This document shows positions 26,878-36,287 of a stretch of 64,000 nucleotides of DNA, piece after piece. Below the pieces are notes generated by a model. That model saw nothing but the letters and a program-made list of their open reading frames with translations. It did not search any database and was not told the origin of the DNA. The stretch comes from Planctomycetota bacterium (GTDB lineage: Bacteria; Planctomycetota; UBA1135; JACQFD01). The DNA lies in NCBI GenBank assembly GCA_016200225.1, contig JACQFD010000022.1, positions 1 through 64,000 of the forward strand. The letters run 5' to 3'. Numbering within the stretch: position 1 is the stretch's first letter; every line of letters starts with the position of its first letter. A program made the translations under genes and the position numbers.

Positions 26878-28734
26878 ATGCATTTTCTGCGTTCGGCGAA
26901 GCCTCAGTTGCTCATCGCAACGATTCTGGGCGCCGTTCTGCGACTGGGGTCGCTCACCGCTAATATTGGATTCCCTCACGGCGACGTTCATCTCGATGCC
27001 GCGACCGCGAAGTCCATTGCAACGGGCCGAGGATTTTGGACGCCTTGGGAAGAGGGATCGGCATTTCGAGCTGACGAAATTGGAGCAAGCGCAGCCACGT
27101 TTGGACATCCCGCGGATCAGCACGGACCGCTTTGGCCGCTCATCGCCGCGCCCATCACGTGGTTTACCGGAGGCGACAGCGTCCTCGCACTACAAATAGC
27201 ATCGATGCTTTTTGGAATATTTACAATTCCGATCGCTTATTATGCATTTCGAAAATTAAGCGAACGCGCGGCGATCTGGCTTGCGTGGACGTGCGCGCTG
27301 CTTCTGCCACTTTGTGACTATTCGGGAAACGGATCGCTCTACGCGGCCGAAGTCTTTGGAATTTTGCTATTGCCGGTCGTGGCGGGCGAATTGGAGACGG
27401 CGAAGGAGCAACTGTTTTCCGGTGGACTGCTGGGCCTGTTGTTTTTGTTAAATTATCAATGCATCGTCCTGGTTCCGGCGTTCGCGGTCACTGTCGTATA
27501 TTGTAAAGGCTTCGCCGCGTGTTTCCGGCCGCTGTCGTTCGCTGCGGGCGCATTTCTCGGAGCGGTGTCGCCATGGTGGCTGCGGAATTTCATGGTATTC
27601 GGCGACCCGCTTTACAATACAAACTTACAATTCGTCGTGCATCAACTGGGCGGCGAATTTAAGATTCCAAAGCACGAAATCGATCTCTCCGGCGAACGGG
27701 TTTTGATGAAGAGCACGGCGACATTTGGCGATTTCGTCGCGGGTTTTGCCGCGTGGACGCCACGGAATGCCTGCCACTGGCTGACGACCATACATCTGGC
27801 GCTTCCGGTGCTGCCGTTTTTTGCGCCCGGAGGAATGTTAAGAATGTTGCGAAAGAACGCCGCGGGCATCCGTCAAGTCGGCGGCGTTTTCTTAGTCATG
27901 AGCGTTGTTTGTCTATTTATTATATCTTCCGCCTGGCCGTCGCCGAAGGCGCGCTATCTCGTGCCGATCATAGCCATTGTCGCCGCGGCCGGCATGTTCG
28001 AGCTCGTTTCGGGCCCGCGGGCGGCGCTCGCCATCGGATCGGTCGCGCTGACGGTGATTTGCGGATTGTTTATCAAACTCGGACTGGAGTTTGGCGCGCA
28101 CTTTCCGTGGTTGTTTATCAATATCGACCAAAACGCAACCGGATTTCCGAATCGCGAAATGAGTTTCCTTTTATTTACATTAATTATCCCGTTCATTGCC
28201 TTTTCAAAATCCGCTTCGCGATGGCTGCCGGCCTTCTCGATTTTTATTATCATAACTCACGGCGCGTTTCGTCTCGCGCTCTCGGTTTACAAACCGTTTT
28301 CGGCGGAAGTCTTTAATGTTGAACTGAAGGGAAAGTCCATGTTCGGCCCGCCGAAAGCGACATTTTATGAGATTCTCGGCGCGCCGTTCACGGAAGGATT
28401 CGATTACTCAAGCCTGATCGAACTCAAGCGTTGCGCGATTCGGCTCCGCGAAAAAAACGCGGCGCGCGTGATTACTCCAATTGAATTTCAATATTTCTGG
28501 GAGGGCGACGTCGTCTCGCTGCCAGGGCCGGCGAAACGCTTCGATCTCAAAGTGTTGCCAAAGACACTCGAGTCGTTTCATGCCGACGGCATCGTGATGC
28601 CCTTGAAGATGTGGTGGGACGGCGACTTTCGAAATGCATTTATCGAATGGGCGCCAAGACGCGGAGGCATCATGGTCTATTGCGGCGAAAACGAGTGGTC
28701 GTTTGTGGCGTTCTATTTTCCAAGACGCGACTAA
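26878..28734 (+). CDS. GT-C family membrane glycosyltransferase
   Basis: This is a 618-residue polytopic membrane protein, divergent from the amidohydrolase operon. The first extracytoplasmic loop (HGDVHLDAATAKSIATGRGF), and later HPADQHGPLWPL, fit the Asp-containing first loop and Pro/Leu-rich motif of PMT/ArnT-like enzymes. Some ten hydrophobic helices follow, then a soluble C-terminal domain of about 150 residues. Donor and acceptor are unknown. Its position next to lpxA would suit an envelope glycan role, but that is inference. Confidence 0.68.
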   Translation: MHFLRSAKPQLLIATILGAVLRLGSLTANIGFPHGDVHLDAATAKSIATGRGFWTPWEEGSAFRADEIGASAATFGHPADQHGPLWPLIAAPITWFTGGDSVLALQIASMLFGIFTIPIAYYAFRKLSERAAIWLAWTCALLLPLCDYSGNGSLYAAEVFGILLLPVVAGELETAKEQLFSGGLLGLLFLLNYQCIVLVPAFAVTVVYCKGFAACFRPLSFAAGAFLGAVSPWWLRNFMVFGDPLYNTNLQFVVHQLGGEFKIPKHEIDLSGERVLMKSTATFGDFVAGFAAWTPRNACHWLTTIHLALPVLPFFAPGGMLRMLRKNAAGIRQVGGVFLVMSVVCLFIISSAWPSPKARYLVPIIAIVAAAGMFELVSGPRAALAIGSVALTVICGLFIKLGLEFGAHFPWLFINIDQNATGFPNREMSFLLFTLIIPFIAFSKSASRWLPAFSIFIIITHGAFRLALSVYKPFSAEVFNVELKGKSMFGPPKATFYEILGAPFTEGFDYSSLIELKRCAIRLREKNAARVITPIEFQYFWEGDVVSLPGPAKRFDLKVLPKTLESFHADGIVMPLKMWWDGDFRNAFIEWAPRRGGIMVYCGENEWSFVAFYFPRRD

Positions 28735-28881
28735 CTAAAATTTACAGTTTCCGTGCGGAAACGGCGGCGATTCACGACTCGACGATCGGGCCACGTATCG
28801 GTTAGTCTCCGCGCACAGTTTTTGCCACTTTCGAGAAATCACCGCGAGCAAAGCTGCGAACAAAACTCTGAACAGCCCTAG

Positions 28882-29703
28882 ATGACAACGATTCACCCGA
28901 CCGCCATCGTTTCGTCGACGGCGGATATTGCCTCCGATTGCGAAATTGGCCCGTATGCCGTCATTGAAGATGGGGTCGTCCTCGGTCCAAAAAATCGAAT
29001 TTTTCCCCATGCCGTCATTGGTTCGGGAACCGTGATGGGCTCGGGCAACGAAGTGCATTTTGGAGCGGTCATCGGGCATACGCCGCAACATAAACATTTC
29101 TCAAACACGCCGACCAAGACGCTGATCGGCAACAATAACGTCTTTCGCGAACACTGCCAGATTCATCGATCCACGTCGGCGACGAGCGCGACTACGATTG
29201 GTAACAACTGCCTCGTGATGGCGCTCGCGCACGTCGCGCACGACTGTGTGATCGAAGACGAAGTTGTTATTTGTAATAATTCGCTGCTCGCGGGCCATAT
29301 CCAAGTGGGCTCCCGCGCCGTGATTTCCGGTAATTGTGTCATTCATCAGTTTTCGCGAATTGGTACATGCGCCATGGTCGGCGGACTTTCGGCCGTGCCG
29401 CGCGATGTTCCTCCATTCATGATGGCCGTTGGCAATCGGCCCTGTCTCATCGTGGGTCTGAATGCCGTGGGCCTTCGAAGGGCAGGCCTCGAAGGCGAAT
29501 CGCGCAACAAAATCAAAGCGGCGTTTCGGATTCTTTATAGATCGGGACTCGTGCTCCCCGACGCCGTCGCTCAGATTTCGGCGCTCGGATCGCCCGAAAC
29601 ACTCCACCTCGCCAAGTTCGTTCAAACGTCGAAACGCGGCATCCTCGCGGGTCCGCGCATGGACGACGAAGCCACAGAAGAGATCGAAGTCGCCGAAGGC
29701 TGA
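28882..29703 (+). CDS. lpxA: Acyl-ACP--UDP-N-acetylglucosamine O-acyltransferase
   Basis: LpxA catalyses the first step of lipid A synthesis, moving a 3-hydroxyacyl chain from ACP to UDP-GlcNAc in the cytosol. The 273-residue product is close to the usual 260-270. It shows the left-handed parallel beta-helix hexapeptides from the N-terminus (IHPTAIV, IASDCEIGPYAVI, IGSGTVMGSGNEV). The catalytic His lies in HVAHDC (H120), and the LAGH and GGLSAVPRDVPPFM segments are present. A helical C-terminal domain follows. The usual neighbours (lpxD, fabZ, lpxB) are absent, so it stands alone here. Its presence implies an LPS-type outer membrane. Confidence 0.93.
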   Translation: MTTIHPTAIVSSTADIASDCEIGPYAVIEDGVVLGPKNRIFPHAVIGSGTVMGSGNEVHFGAVIGHTPQHKHFSNTPTKTLIGNNNVFREHCQIHRSTSATSATTIGNNCLVMALAHVAHDCVIEDEVVICNNSLLAGHIQVGSRAVISGNCVIHQFSRIGTCAMVGGLSAVPRDVPPFMMAVGNRPCLIVGLNAVGLRRAGLEGESRNKIKAAFRILYRSGLVLPDAVAQISALGSPETLHLAKFVQTSKRGILAGPRMDDEATEEIEVAEG

Positions 29704-29722
29704 GCTTCGATCGGACGTTTTA

Positions 29723-30565
29723 TTAGCGTCCGGCTAATTCGATCAGTTGCGGCAACGCGGCCGCCACCAGATTGCCCATGGCTACAGTTGCATGTTTGGC
29801 CTCGCGCTCGACTTCCGCGTGCGAAAGCGGCTCGCCCGCGAGTCCGGCGGCGCGATTTGTAATGAGCGATAGACAACCGACGCGTACGCCGCGCTGGCGC
29901 GCCGCGAGGACCTCGGGCACGGTCGACATGCCGACCGCGTCGGCGCCGAACAATCTTAACATTCGAACTTCGGCGGGCGTTTCGTAACTCGGTCCCGAAA
30001 CGGCGGCGTAAACACCTCTTAACAAATTCAATCCGACGCGCGAACCGGCTTCCTCGATGATTCTTAAGATTCCACGATCGTATGCGGCCGACATATCGAT
30101 AAATCGCTCGCCGAATCTCGCGTCGAATTCGCCGCGCATCGGGTTTGCGCCGATGAAATTGATATGATCCTCCACCATCATCACTTCGCCGGGACGCATT
30201 GCGGGATCGAGCCCGCCCGCGGCATTTGTAAATATAATGATCTTCGCGCCGTAGGCCGCGAGCGTGCGCGGCGGCAACATGACCGTTTGCGCGTCGTGAC
30301 CTTCATAATAATGAACACGGCCGCACTGAATGACGACGGGATGGCCGACGAGCCTGCCGATGACGAATTTGCCCGCGTGTCCCGGAACCGAGGGCGCGGG
30401 AAAACCGGGAAGATCGTCGAAGGGAACTTCCTCCCTGTCCGCGACATGATCGGCGATGGCTCCCATGCCGGAACCCAGCACGATGGCAACCGTCGGACGC
30501 AACGGAGATCGATCCGTTAGAAATGCCGCCGCGGCGGCCGCACGTTCAAAGGGAGTGTCTATCAC
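29723..30565 (-). CDS. punA: Purine nucleoside phosphorylase (trimeric PNP family)
   Basis: This 280-residue enzyme cleaves purine (deoxy)ribonucleosides with phosphate to give the base and (deoxy)ribose-1-phosphate. Family motifs are present in order: VLGSGMG for phosphate binding, CGRVHYYEGH (residues 81-90), TNAAGGL, SGPSYETPAE and the ribose/base pocket VGMSTVPE. It belongs with the CNT transporter, deoA and deoB encoded within the next 7 kb, as parts of one salvage route. Its stop is 19 nt from the convergent lpxA stop. Confidence 0.93.
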   Translation of the reverse strand: MIDTPFERAAAAAAFLTDRSPLRPTVAIVLGSGMGAIADHVADREEVPFDDLPGFPAPSVPGHAGKFVIGRLVGHPVVIQCGRVHYYEGHDAQTVMLPPRTLAAYGAKIIIFTNAAGGLDPAMRPGEVMMVEDHINFIGANPMRGEFDARFGERFIDMSAAYDRGILRIIEEAGSRVGLNLLRGVYAAVSGPSYETPAEVRMLRLFGADAVGMSTVPEVLAARQRGVRVGCLSLITNRAAGLAGEPLSHAEVEREAKHATVAMGNLVAAALPQLIELAGR

Positions 30566-30638
30566 GCCGGAATCTTAGCAGCCCGCGCGCCGCGTCCGAT
30601 GCGTTTGCGATGTGAAGTTTTGCCGAGGGTCGTCAGGT

Positions 30639-31268
30639 TTATTTGACGACAACGCCGGCGATGTGCGGCGAGACGATCGGGAAACCGGTTCTGAAATTCT
30701 CGATTTGGACGCGCTTGAATCCTGCGCGTTCGATCAACGCCCCCGTATCGCGATCGGGGCAGCATCCGTCGTTGATGCGACGCCATAGCGGACGCGCGAA
30801 TTGTTGAATATAACGATAGAAACTGCCGCGCGGAGCCGCGACGTGTTCGATGAATACGAACGTGCCGCCCGGCTTCAGAATCCGCGCCGCCTCCTTCAGT
30901 ATCAAACCGGGGTCCGGCGGCGAGCAGAGGACGAGCGTGCAAATCACGTGGTCGGCGAACGCGTCGGGAAGATCGATTTTCTCGGCGCGGCTTTCGATAA
31001 TATTAATCTTAAGTCCCGCGGCGTCCGCGGTTCTCTTCAGGTTCTCGATCATCGCCGGATTCGGTTCGACGCCGAACCAGCGGACACCCGGCGGCAAGTA
31101 TTGTAAATTTGCGCCCGCGCCGGGACCGATTTCGACGATCGTGCCGCCGAGTTGCGACATCAGCGCACGCTTGCGCTGCTTAACAGCGTTTTCATAACTC
31201 TTGTTTCCGCGTTTGAAGACAAACGCGACCCATCGCTGGGCAAGCGTGGGTTTTATAGGCGCGGTCAT
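30639..31268 (-). CDS. Class I SAM-dependent methyltransferase
   Basis: This is a 209-residue protein starting at ATG 31268. A longer frame to 31595 runs through the promoter and coding sequence of the divergent transporter and was rejected. Motif I is VEIGPGAGANLQYLP (residues 45-59), followed by an acidic strand-2 end (GVEPNPAM) and a post-motif LVLCSPPDPG. LKPGGTFVFIEHV marks motif III. The pattern resembles the UbiE/METTL7-like methyltransferase type 11 group acting on small molecules or lipids. The substrate is unknown. Confidence 0.8.
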   Translation of the reverse strand: MTAPIKPTLAQRWVAFVFKRGNKSYENAVKQRKRALMSQLGGTIVEIGPGAGANLQYLPPGVRWFGVEPNPAMIENLKRTADAAGLKINIIESRAEKIDLPDAFADHVICTLVLCSPPDPGLILKEAARILKPGGTFVFIEHVAAPRGSFYRYIQQFARPLWRRINDGCCPDRDTGALIERAGFKRVQIENFRTGFPIVSPHIAGVVVK

Positions 31269-31329
31269 TTCGTCGTCGGCGGAAGTTGGTGTCGTCGTTA
31301 ACTGCAAAAGTGATAGTTTACCCGGCAAT

Positions 31330-32586
31330 ATGGAACGACTCACCAGCGTCCTCGGAGTTTTCGTAATGATGGGTATCGCATTCGCGATGTGTCCGGCCGA
31401 CCGGCGCAGACTCGTCAAATGGAAAACGATCGCAATCGGGTTGCTTCTGGTTTTGCTGTTCGCCGTAATTGTACTAAAGACTCCGGCGAAAATCGGATTC
31501 GAATATGCGAACACGGCGGTCGATAATTTATTGTTATTTACCAAACAGGGCGCGGTGTTTGTTTTTGGATCCCTTTCAGATGATAAAGCCCCCACGGGAC
31601 TTATCTTTGCATTTCAGATACTGACGACCATCATTTTTTTCGCGGCATTAATGTCGGTGTTATATTATATTCGCGTGATGCCGTTTATTGTTAAATACAT
31701 GGGCCGCGGACTTTCGAAATTCATGGGTACGAGCGGTGCCGAGAGCTTTTCGACTGTCGCCGACATTTTTGTGGGGCAGACAGAAGCGCCGCTCGTGATC
31801 CGGCCCTATGTCGAAACACTAACTTTATCCGAATTGAATGCCTGTATGACGGCGGGATTCGCCACGACCGCCGGCGGCGTGCTCGCGGCATACGTCGGAA
31901 TGTTAAATAAGTACGTCCCCGGAATCGCGGGACACTTGATCGCCTGCAGCGTCATGTGCGCGCCCGCGTCGATCGTGATTGCAAAATTAATCCTGCCGGA
32001 AAATGAACAATCCGTCACCGCCGGTAATACGCAAATCGAAATACCCAAATCGGCGACGAACCTGTTCGACGCGATCGCGGCGGGAACCACCGACGGCCTG
32101 AAACTGGCGTTGAACGTCGGCGCGATGCTCCTCGCGTTTATTGCACTCACGGCAATGTTAAATGCGGGACTCGAGTGGATTGGTAAAGACATATTCAACA
32201 CCCACCTTTCGCTCGAACGCATTCTCGGCTGGGCTTTCGCGCCGATCGCGTGGGTGATGGGCGTTCCTTCGCACGACGTGCAGACCGTCGGTACGCTGCT
32301 CGGACAAAAAACCGTACTCACGGAATTTGTAGCTTATTCGAACATGAGTTCCGAGCTTGCAAAGAATCCGGAGTTTCTTACACATCGCGGCCGCTTGATC
32401 GCGAGTTATGCATTGTGCGGATTTGCTAATTTTGGAAGCATCGGAATCCAGATCGGCGGCTACAGCGGCCTCGCGGAAAGCCGGCGCGGCGATATCTCAA
32501 GACTGGCGCTGCGCGCGATGATCGGCGGCGCGCTCACGACGTGCCTCGTGGCGTGCGTCGCGGGCGCGATTCTCGACGTGGATTAA
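31330..32586 (+). CDS. Concentrative nucleoside transporter (CNT/NupC family)
   Basis: This is a 418-residue inner-membrane transporter that couples nucleoside uptake to H+ or Na+. The ATG at 31330 starts at the first hydrophobic segment; a longer upstream frame overlaps the divergent methyltransferase and is not used. Family signatures include GQTEAPLVIRPY in the substrate-binding hairpin, a MTAGFATTAGGVLAAYV segment, SVMCAPASIVIAK, and the second repeat with ASYALCGFANFGSIGIQIGG. The encoded function fits the neighbouring purine and pyrimidine phosphorylases. Confidence 0.92.
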   Translation: MERLTSVLGVFVMMGIAFAMCPADRRRLVKWKTIAIGLLLVLLFAVIVLKTPAKIGFEYANTAVDNLLLFTKQGAVFVFGSLSDDKAPTGLIFAFQILTTIIFFAALMSVLYYIRVMPFIVKYMGRGLSKFMGTSGAESFSTVADIFVGQTEAPLVIRPYVETLTLSELNACMTAGFATTAGGVLAAYVGMLNKYVPGIAGHLIACSVMCAPASIVIAKLILPENEQSVTAGNTQIEIPKSATNLFDAIAAGTTDGLKLALNVGAMLLAFIALTAMLNAGLEWIGKDIFNTHLSLERILGWAFAPIAWVMGVPSHDVQTVGTLLGQKTVLTEFVAYSNMSSELAKNPEFLTHRGRLIASYALCGFANFGSIGIQIGGYSGLAESRRGDISRLALRAMIGGALTTCLVACVAGAILDVD

Positions 32587-32617
32587 ATTTAATAAACGGG
32601 AACGCTGGCCGGGCGAA

Positions 32618-33931
32618 TTAATGAATCCGCTCGAGAATCAACGGCGCCGGCGGCGTCGGCGCGGACCCGACGACGACCGATTCGTTTAGATAACGATCCG
32701 CGATTTCCCGGCGATTCTCTTCGCGGTACGCGATTTCGAAAACCGGCTGTCCGCGATCGACGCGCGCGCCGAGTTTTTGTAACAAGCGGACGCCGACGGC
32801 CGGATCAATCGTATCCTTAACTTTCGCGCGTCCGCCGCCGAGCGCGACGACGGCGAGGCCGACTTTTCCGGCGTCCATTTTTTGTAGATATCCGGCCTCC
32901 GGGGTTTTCCAAACGGCCGTCCGCGGCGCTTGCGGCAAGCGCGACGGATCGTCGATGACGCCTGGATCGCCGCCCTGTTTTTGTATCAATTCGCCGAATT
33001 TGCGCAGCGCCGCGCCGTCCGCGATCGCGCTCCGTGCGCGCGCGCGGCCGGCCGGAAGATCGACGGCCGCCTTTGCCAGCATTAGCATTTCGGCCGCGAG
33101 TTCAATGGTTAGATCGCGGACGTCGGACGGACCTCCGCCTTGCAATATTTCGACCGACTCCGCAATTTCGTTAGCATTACCGCACGCCGCGCCGAGCGGC
33201 GCGTCCATATTTGTTAATAATGCCACCGTCGGACAGCCCGCGAGTTTCGCGGTCGCTACAATTCGTTTCGCGAGCGAACGCGCGTCGGCGGTCGATTGCA
33301 TGAATGCCCCGGAGCCGAACTTGACGTCCATCACGAGCCCGTCGAGTTTCTCCGCGAGCTTCTTCGCCAGAATAGATGATACAATTAACGGAATCGATTC
33401 CACCGTGGCCGTCACGTCGCGGAGCGAATATAACATCTTGTCCGCGGGCGCGAGATCGGCCGTCTGGCCGCCCATCGCGACGCCGATTTCATTAACATTA
33501 CGGATCAGTTCTTCGATCGTGAGCTGCGTTCGAAACCCCGGGATCGCTTCTAACTTATCGAGCGTGCCGCCCGTGTGTCCAAGGCCGCGCCCCGAAAGCA
33601 TCGGAACGGCCACGCCGCAGGATGCTACAATTGGCGCAAGTGGAATGGATATTTTGTCGCCGACGCCTCCGGTTGAATGTTTGTCAACGCGGATGCCGCG
33701 CGAACCGCTCCAATCGAGCGTTCGGCCCGAGTCGCGCATAGCCATCGTCCACGCGACGAGTTCGTCGTCGTCGAGGCCGCGAAAAAAAACGGCCATGCAC
33801 AACGCGGACGCCTGATACGGCTCGACGTAACCGCGCGCGATTCCAATGACGAGATGCTCGACCTCCGACGGCGTGAAAATGCCGCCGTCGCGTTTCTTTT
33901 TGATCAGTTCGGGAATCGAGGAAAATGACAT
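32618..33931 (-). CDS. deoA: Thymidine/pyrimidine-nucleoside phosphorylase
   Basis: This 437-residue enzyme releases pyrimidine bases from (deoxy)nucleosides with phosphate. The phosphate-binding signature KHSTGGVGDK (84-93) and the family motif GRGLGHTGGTLDKLE (114-128) are exact, and the length is typical. Whether it prefers thymidine (DeoA) or also uridine (Pdp) cannot be decided from what I can see. It converges with the nucleoside transporter gene (31 nt apart), and its product feeds the phosphopentomutase encoded further on. Confidence 0.93.
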   Translation of the reverse strand: MSFSSIPELIKKKRDGGIFTPSEVEHLVIGIARGYVEPYQASALCMAVFFRGLDDDELVAWTMAMRDSGRTLDWSGSRGIRVDKHSTGGVGDKISIPLAPIVASCGVAVPMLSGRGLGHTGGTLDKLEAIPGFRTQLTIEELIRNVNEIGVAMGGQTADLAPADKMLYSLRDVTATVESIPLIVSSILAKKLAEKLDGLVMDVKFGSGAFMQSTADARSLAKRIVATAKLAGCPTVALLTNMDAPLGAACGNANEIAESVEILQGGGPSDVRDLTIELAAEMLMLAKAAVDLPAGRARARSAIADGAALRKFGELIQKQGGDPGVIDDPSRLPQAPRTAVWKTPEAGYLQKMDAGKVGLAVVALGGGRAKVKDTIDPAVGVRLLQKLGARVDRGQPVFEIAYREENRREIADRYLNESVVVGSAPTPPAPLILERIH

Positions 33932-34019
33932 GCGTGTGACGTGCTAGAATATACAAGCGGCGAACCTGCGCCCGCAAGAACATTGCGAAGGGCGCGCGCC
34001 GATTTCGTTAGTAATTCAC

Positions 34020-35375
34020 ATGGATCCAATATTATATTTAATCATCGGCGCGGCCGCCGGAGCGGCGATCGGATTCATCATCGCGCATTTGCGCGCCGGA
34101 GCCGCGGCGGCCGCTCTCGCCGAACGGAGCCGCGGCGCTGACGAAGCGCGCGCGCGCGCCGAACAATCTTTACAAATCGAACGATTGGAACGGTCGAAAG
34201 CCGAGGCCGACCGCGCGGCGGCGCTCGCGAAAGCGGCCGAGAAGGAGGCTGGCACCACAAGACTGCTTGAGGATATTAATAATTCCCGGGAGGCTTTGAA
34301 AAATTCGTTTTCTGCGCTATCCCAAACCGCGCTCGAGGGTGCGAGTACTAGTTTTCTCAAACTTGCGACTGAGAAATTTAAGACAACTGCGGAAATAGCA
34401 GACTCGCAACTCGCGGCCAGAAAAAAGGAAGTCGAATCTCTGGTCTCGCCGATCCGCGAGAAGTTAACAGAAATCGCAAACGCTACAAAAGAGCTGGAAA
34501 TCAAGCGCGAGGGTGCCTATGCGTCGCTGCACCGGCAGCTCACCGATATGGCCTCGCACACGCAATTGTTACGCGACAGCACGAAAGAACTCGCGACTTC
34601 GCTGCGCGGTTCGTCGCAGGCGCGCGGGCGCTGGGGAGAAGTACAATTAAAGAATCTCGTCGAGCTCGCCGGAATGGTGAATCATTGCGATTTCGACGAA
34701 CAAACGGGACTCGCGGACGGCGGGCGGCCCGATCTTGTTGTACACTTGCCGGGCGATCGCATGATTCCAATTGATGCAAAAGCGCCGCTTGCGGCGTACC
34801 TCGACGCATGTGCGGCGACGGACTCCGCGACACGCGCGACATTCTTAAAATCACACGCGGAAGCGATACGAAATCATATCAAAACGCTTGCGTCGCGAGA
34901 CTACCCGGAAAAGCTCGAAACCGGCGTTGGTTTTGTTGTTTTATTCCTTCCGGGCGATGCATATCTATCCGCCGCATTTGAGTCGGACGGTGACCTCTTT
35001 GAAATCGCGGTCAAGAAAGGCGTCTTTCTCGCAACGCCAGTAACGCTTCTCGTGTTATTAAGAACTGCTGCTTTATATTGGCAGCAGACAAGCATCGCGG
35101 ATAACGCGCGCGCGATCGCGGACGTCGCCGCAGAATTGTATAATCGAGTCGTGAATTTTTATGAACCGTTTCACGATGCCGGCCGGGAGCTTGAGAAGGC
35201 AGTCAAAGGATACAATAAGGCTGTTGGCTCATTTGAGGGACGAATCTTACCTTTCGCAAGGCAACTTGAAAAGTTAGGGCCATCGGACCAAGCAAAGAAA
35301 CTATTACCGGAGCCCGCACCAATCGAAACGGCCGTCAGGTTTCCGCAGTCGCCCGGCGCCTCCGCGGACGCATGA
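34020..35375 (+). CDS. rmuC: RmuC-family DNA recombination protein
   Basis: This is a 451-residue protein with an N-terminal membrane anchor (about residues 5-25), a long Ala/Glu/Arg coiled coil to about residue 190, and the RmuC nuclease-like core. Core marks are GSSQARGRWGEVQL, the PDLVVHLPG plus IPIDAKAPL motif of the PD-(D/E)xK fold, FLPGDAYLSAA, and ATPVTLLVLLRTAALYWQQ. RmuC proteins limit recombination-driven inversions. The gene is divergent from deoA, with 88 bp between. Confidence 0.9.
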   Translation: MDPILYLIIGAAAGAAIGFIIAHLRAGAAAAALAERSRGADEARARAEQSLQIERLERSKAEADRAAALAKAAEKEAGTTRLLEDINNSREALKNSFSALSQTALEGASTSFLKLATEKFKTTAEIADSQLAARKKEVESLVSPIREKLTEIANATKELEIKREGAYASLHRQLTDMASHTQLLRDSTKELATSLRGSSQARGRWGEVQLKNLVELAGMVNHCDFDEQTGLADGGRPDLVVHLPGDRMIPIDAKAPLAAYLDACAATDSATRATFLKSHAEAIRNHIKTLASRDYPEKLETGVGFVVLFLPGDAYLSAAFESDGDLFEIAVKKGVFLATPVTLLVLLRTAALYWQQTSIADNARAIADVAAELYNRVVNFYEPFHDAGRELEKAVKGYNKAVGSFEGRILPFARQLEKLGPSDQAKKLLPEPAPIETAVRFPQSPGASADA

Positions 35376-35468
35376 ACCTCGCCGCTGAGATCCGCGCGCG
35401 CCTCGCGCCGCGGATCGTACGCGAAGTGAATCATAAACTATCGACGGGACGGAAAAACGGCTGACCCT

Positions 35469-36275
35469 TCAGCTTGTTTTCTTTCCGTGCAGCTTTTTAC
35501 TAAAAATCCGTTCGCCGAGCCACCAGCGGGGCTTCATACGCGCCCCGTAGCCGAGGCCAAATTCTTTCAATCCGCTTTCTTTGATTCTGTTAACGGCTTC
35601 CTCGGCGGAATCTGTAATAATCCATCGATCGAGGTCGCCGGCGGCGATCGTCCCTTCTTTAATTAATGTTTCCCGCAGAAATTCGAGCATCGGGTTCCAG
35701 TATTCGGTCCCCATCAGAACGATGTAAAAATTACTCATTTTTCCCGTCTGAATCAGCGTCGCCGTTTCATATAATTCATCGAGCGTTCCAAAACCGCCGG
35801 GCATCACGATGAACGCGTAGGAATATTTGACCAACATTACTTTTCGCACGAAAAAGTAATGAAAGTTGAGCCAGTGATCGAGATAGGGATTGGGCTGCTG
35901 CTCCTTCGGTAGTATAATATTACATCCGACGGAGACGCCGCCGCCTTCGCGCGCGCCGCGATTTGCCGCCTCCATGATTCCCGGACCGCCGCCCGTCATG
36001 ACGGTGAATCCGACGCGCGCAAGTTGTTGTCCCACTTCGCGCGCGAGTTTGTAATATTTATGATTCTCGCCGAATCGCGCGGATCCGAAAACCGTCACGC
36101 ACGGGCCGAGAAAATGAAAGAATCGATAACCCTGAATAAATTCGAAAAAAATATGTATCGCGCCGGCGAATTCGAAGCGGCGCGGCTCGCCGCCTTGCAA
36201 CAGACGGATCGTCCGCGGCGTCGCGGTCTTGCCCCAGCGGGGAAAGTTATTATTTCGAAAGTGTTCGCTTTTCAT
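35469..36275 (-). CDS. LOG-family protein (TIGR00730-like Rossmann fold)
   Basis: This 268-residue protein has the two nucleotide-binding motifs of the lonely-guy/lysine decarboxylase-like family: GGGPGIMEAANRGA (95-108) and PGGFGTLDE (159-167). Some members are cytokinin riboside 5'-monophosphate phosphoribohydrolases, and many bacterial ones act as general nucleotide 5'-monophosphate nucleosidases. Its place between deoA and deoB would suit nucleotide turnover, but substrate choice is inference. The N-terminus carries about 50 residues before the core. Confidence 0.85.
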   Translation of the reverse strand: MKSEHFRNNNFPRWGKTATPRTIRLLQGGEPRRFEFAGAIHIFFEFIQGYRFFHFLGPCVTVFGSARFGENHKYYKLAREVGQQLARVGFTVMTGGGPGIMEAANRGAREGGGVSVGCNIILPKEQQPNPYLDHWLNFHYFFVRKVMLVKYSYAFIVMPGGFGTLDELYETATLIQTGKMSNFYIVLMGTEYWNPMLEFLRETLIKEGTIAAGDLDRWIITDSAEEAVNRIKESGLKEFGLGYGARMKPRWWLGERIFSKKLHGKKTS

Positions 36276-36287
36276 TTAATTAAATTT

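Noticed and set aside
28747..28762. Short perfect hairpin (6-bp stem, 4-nt loop) after the GT-C gene
   Set aside because: It has no T tract on the plus strand and is too short to call as a terminator.
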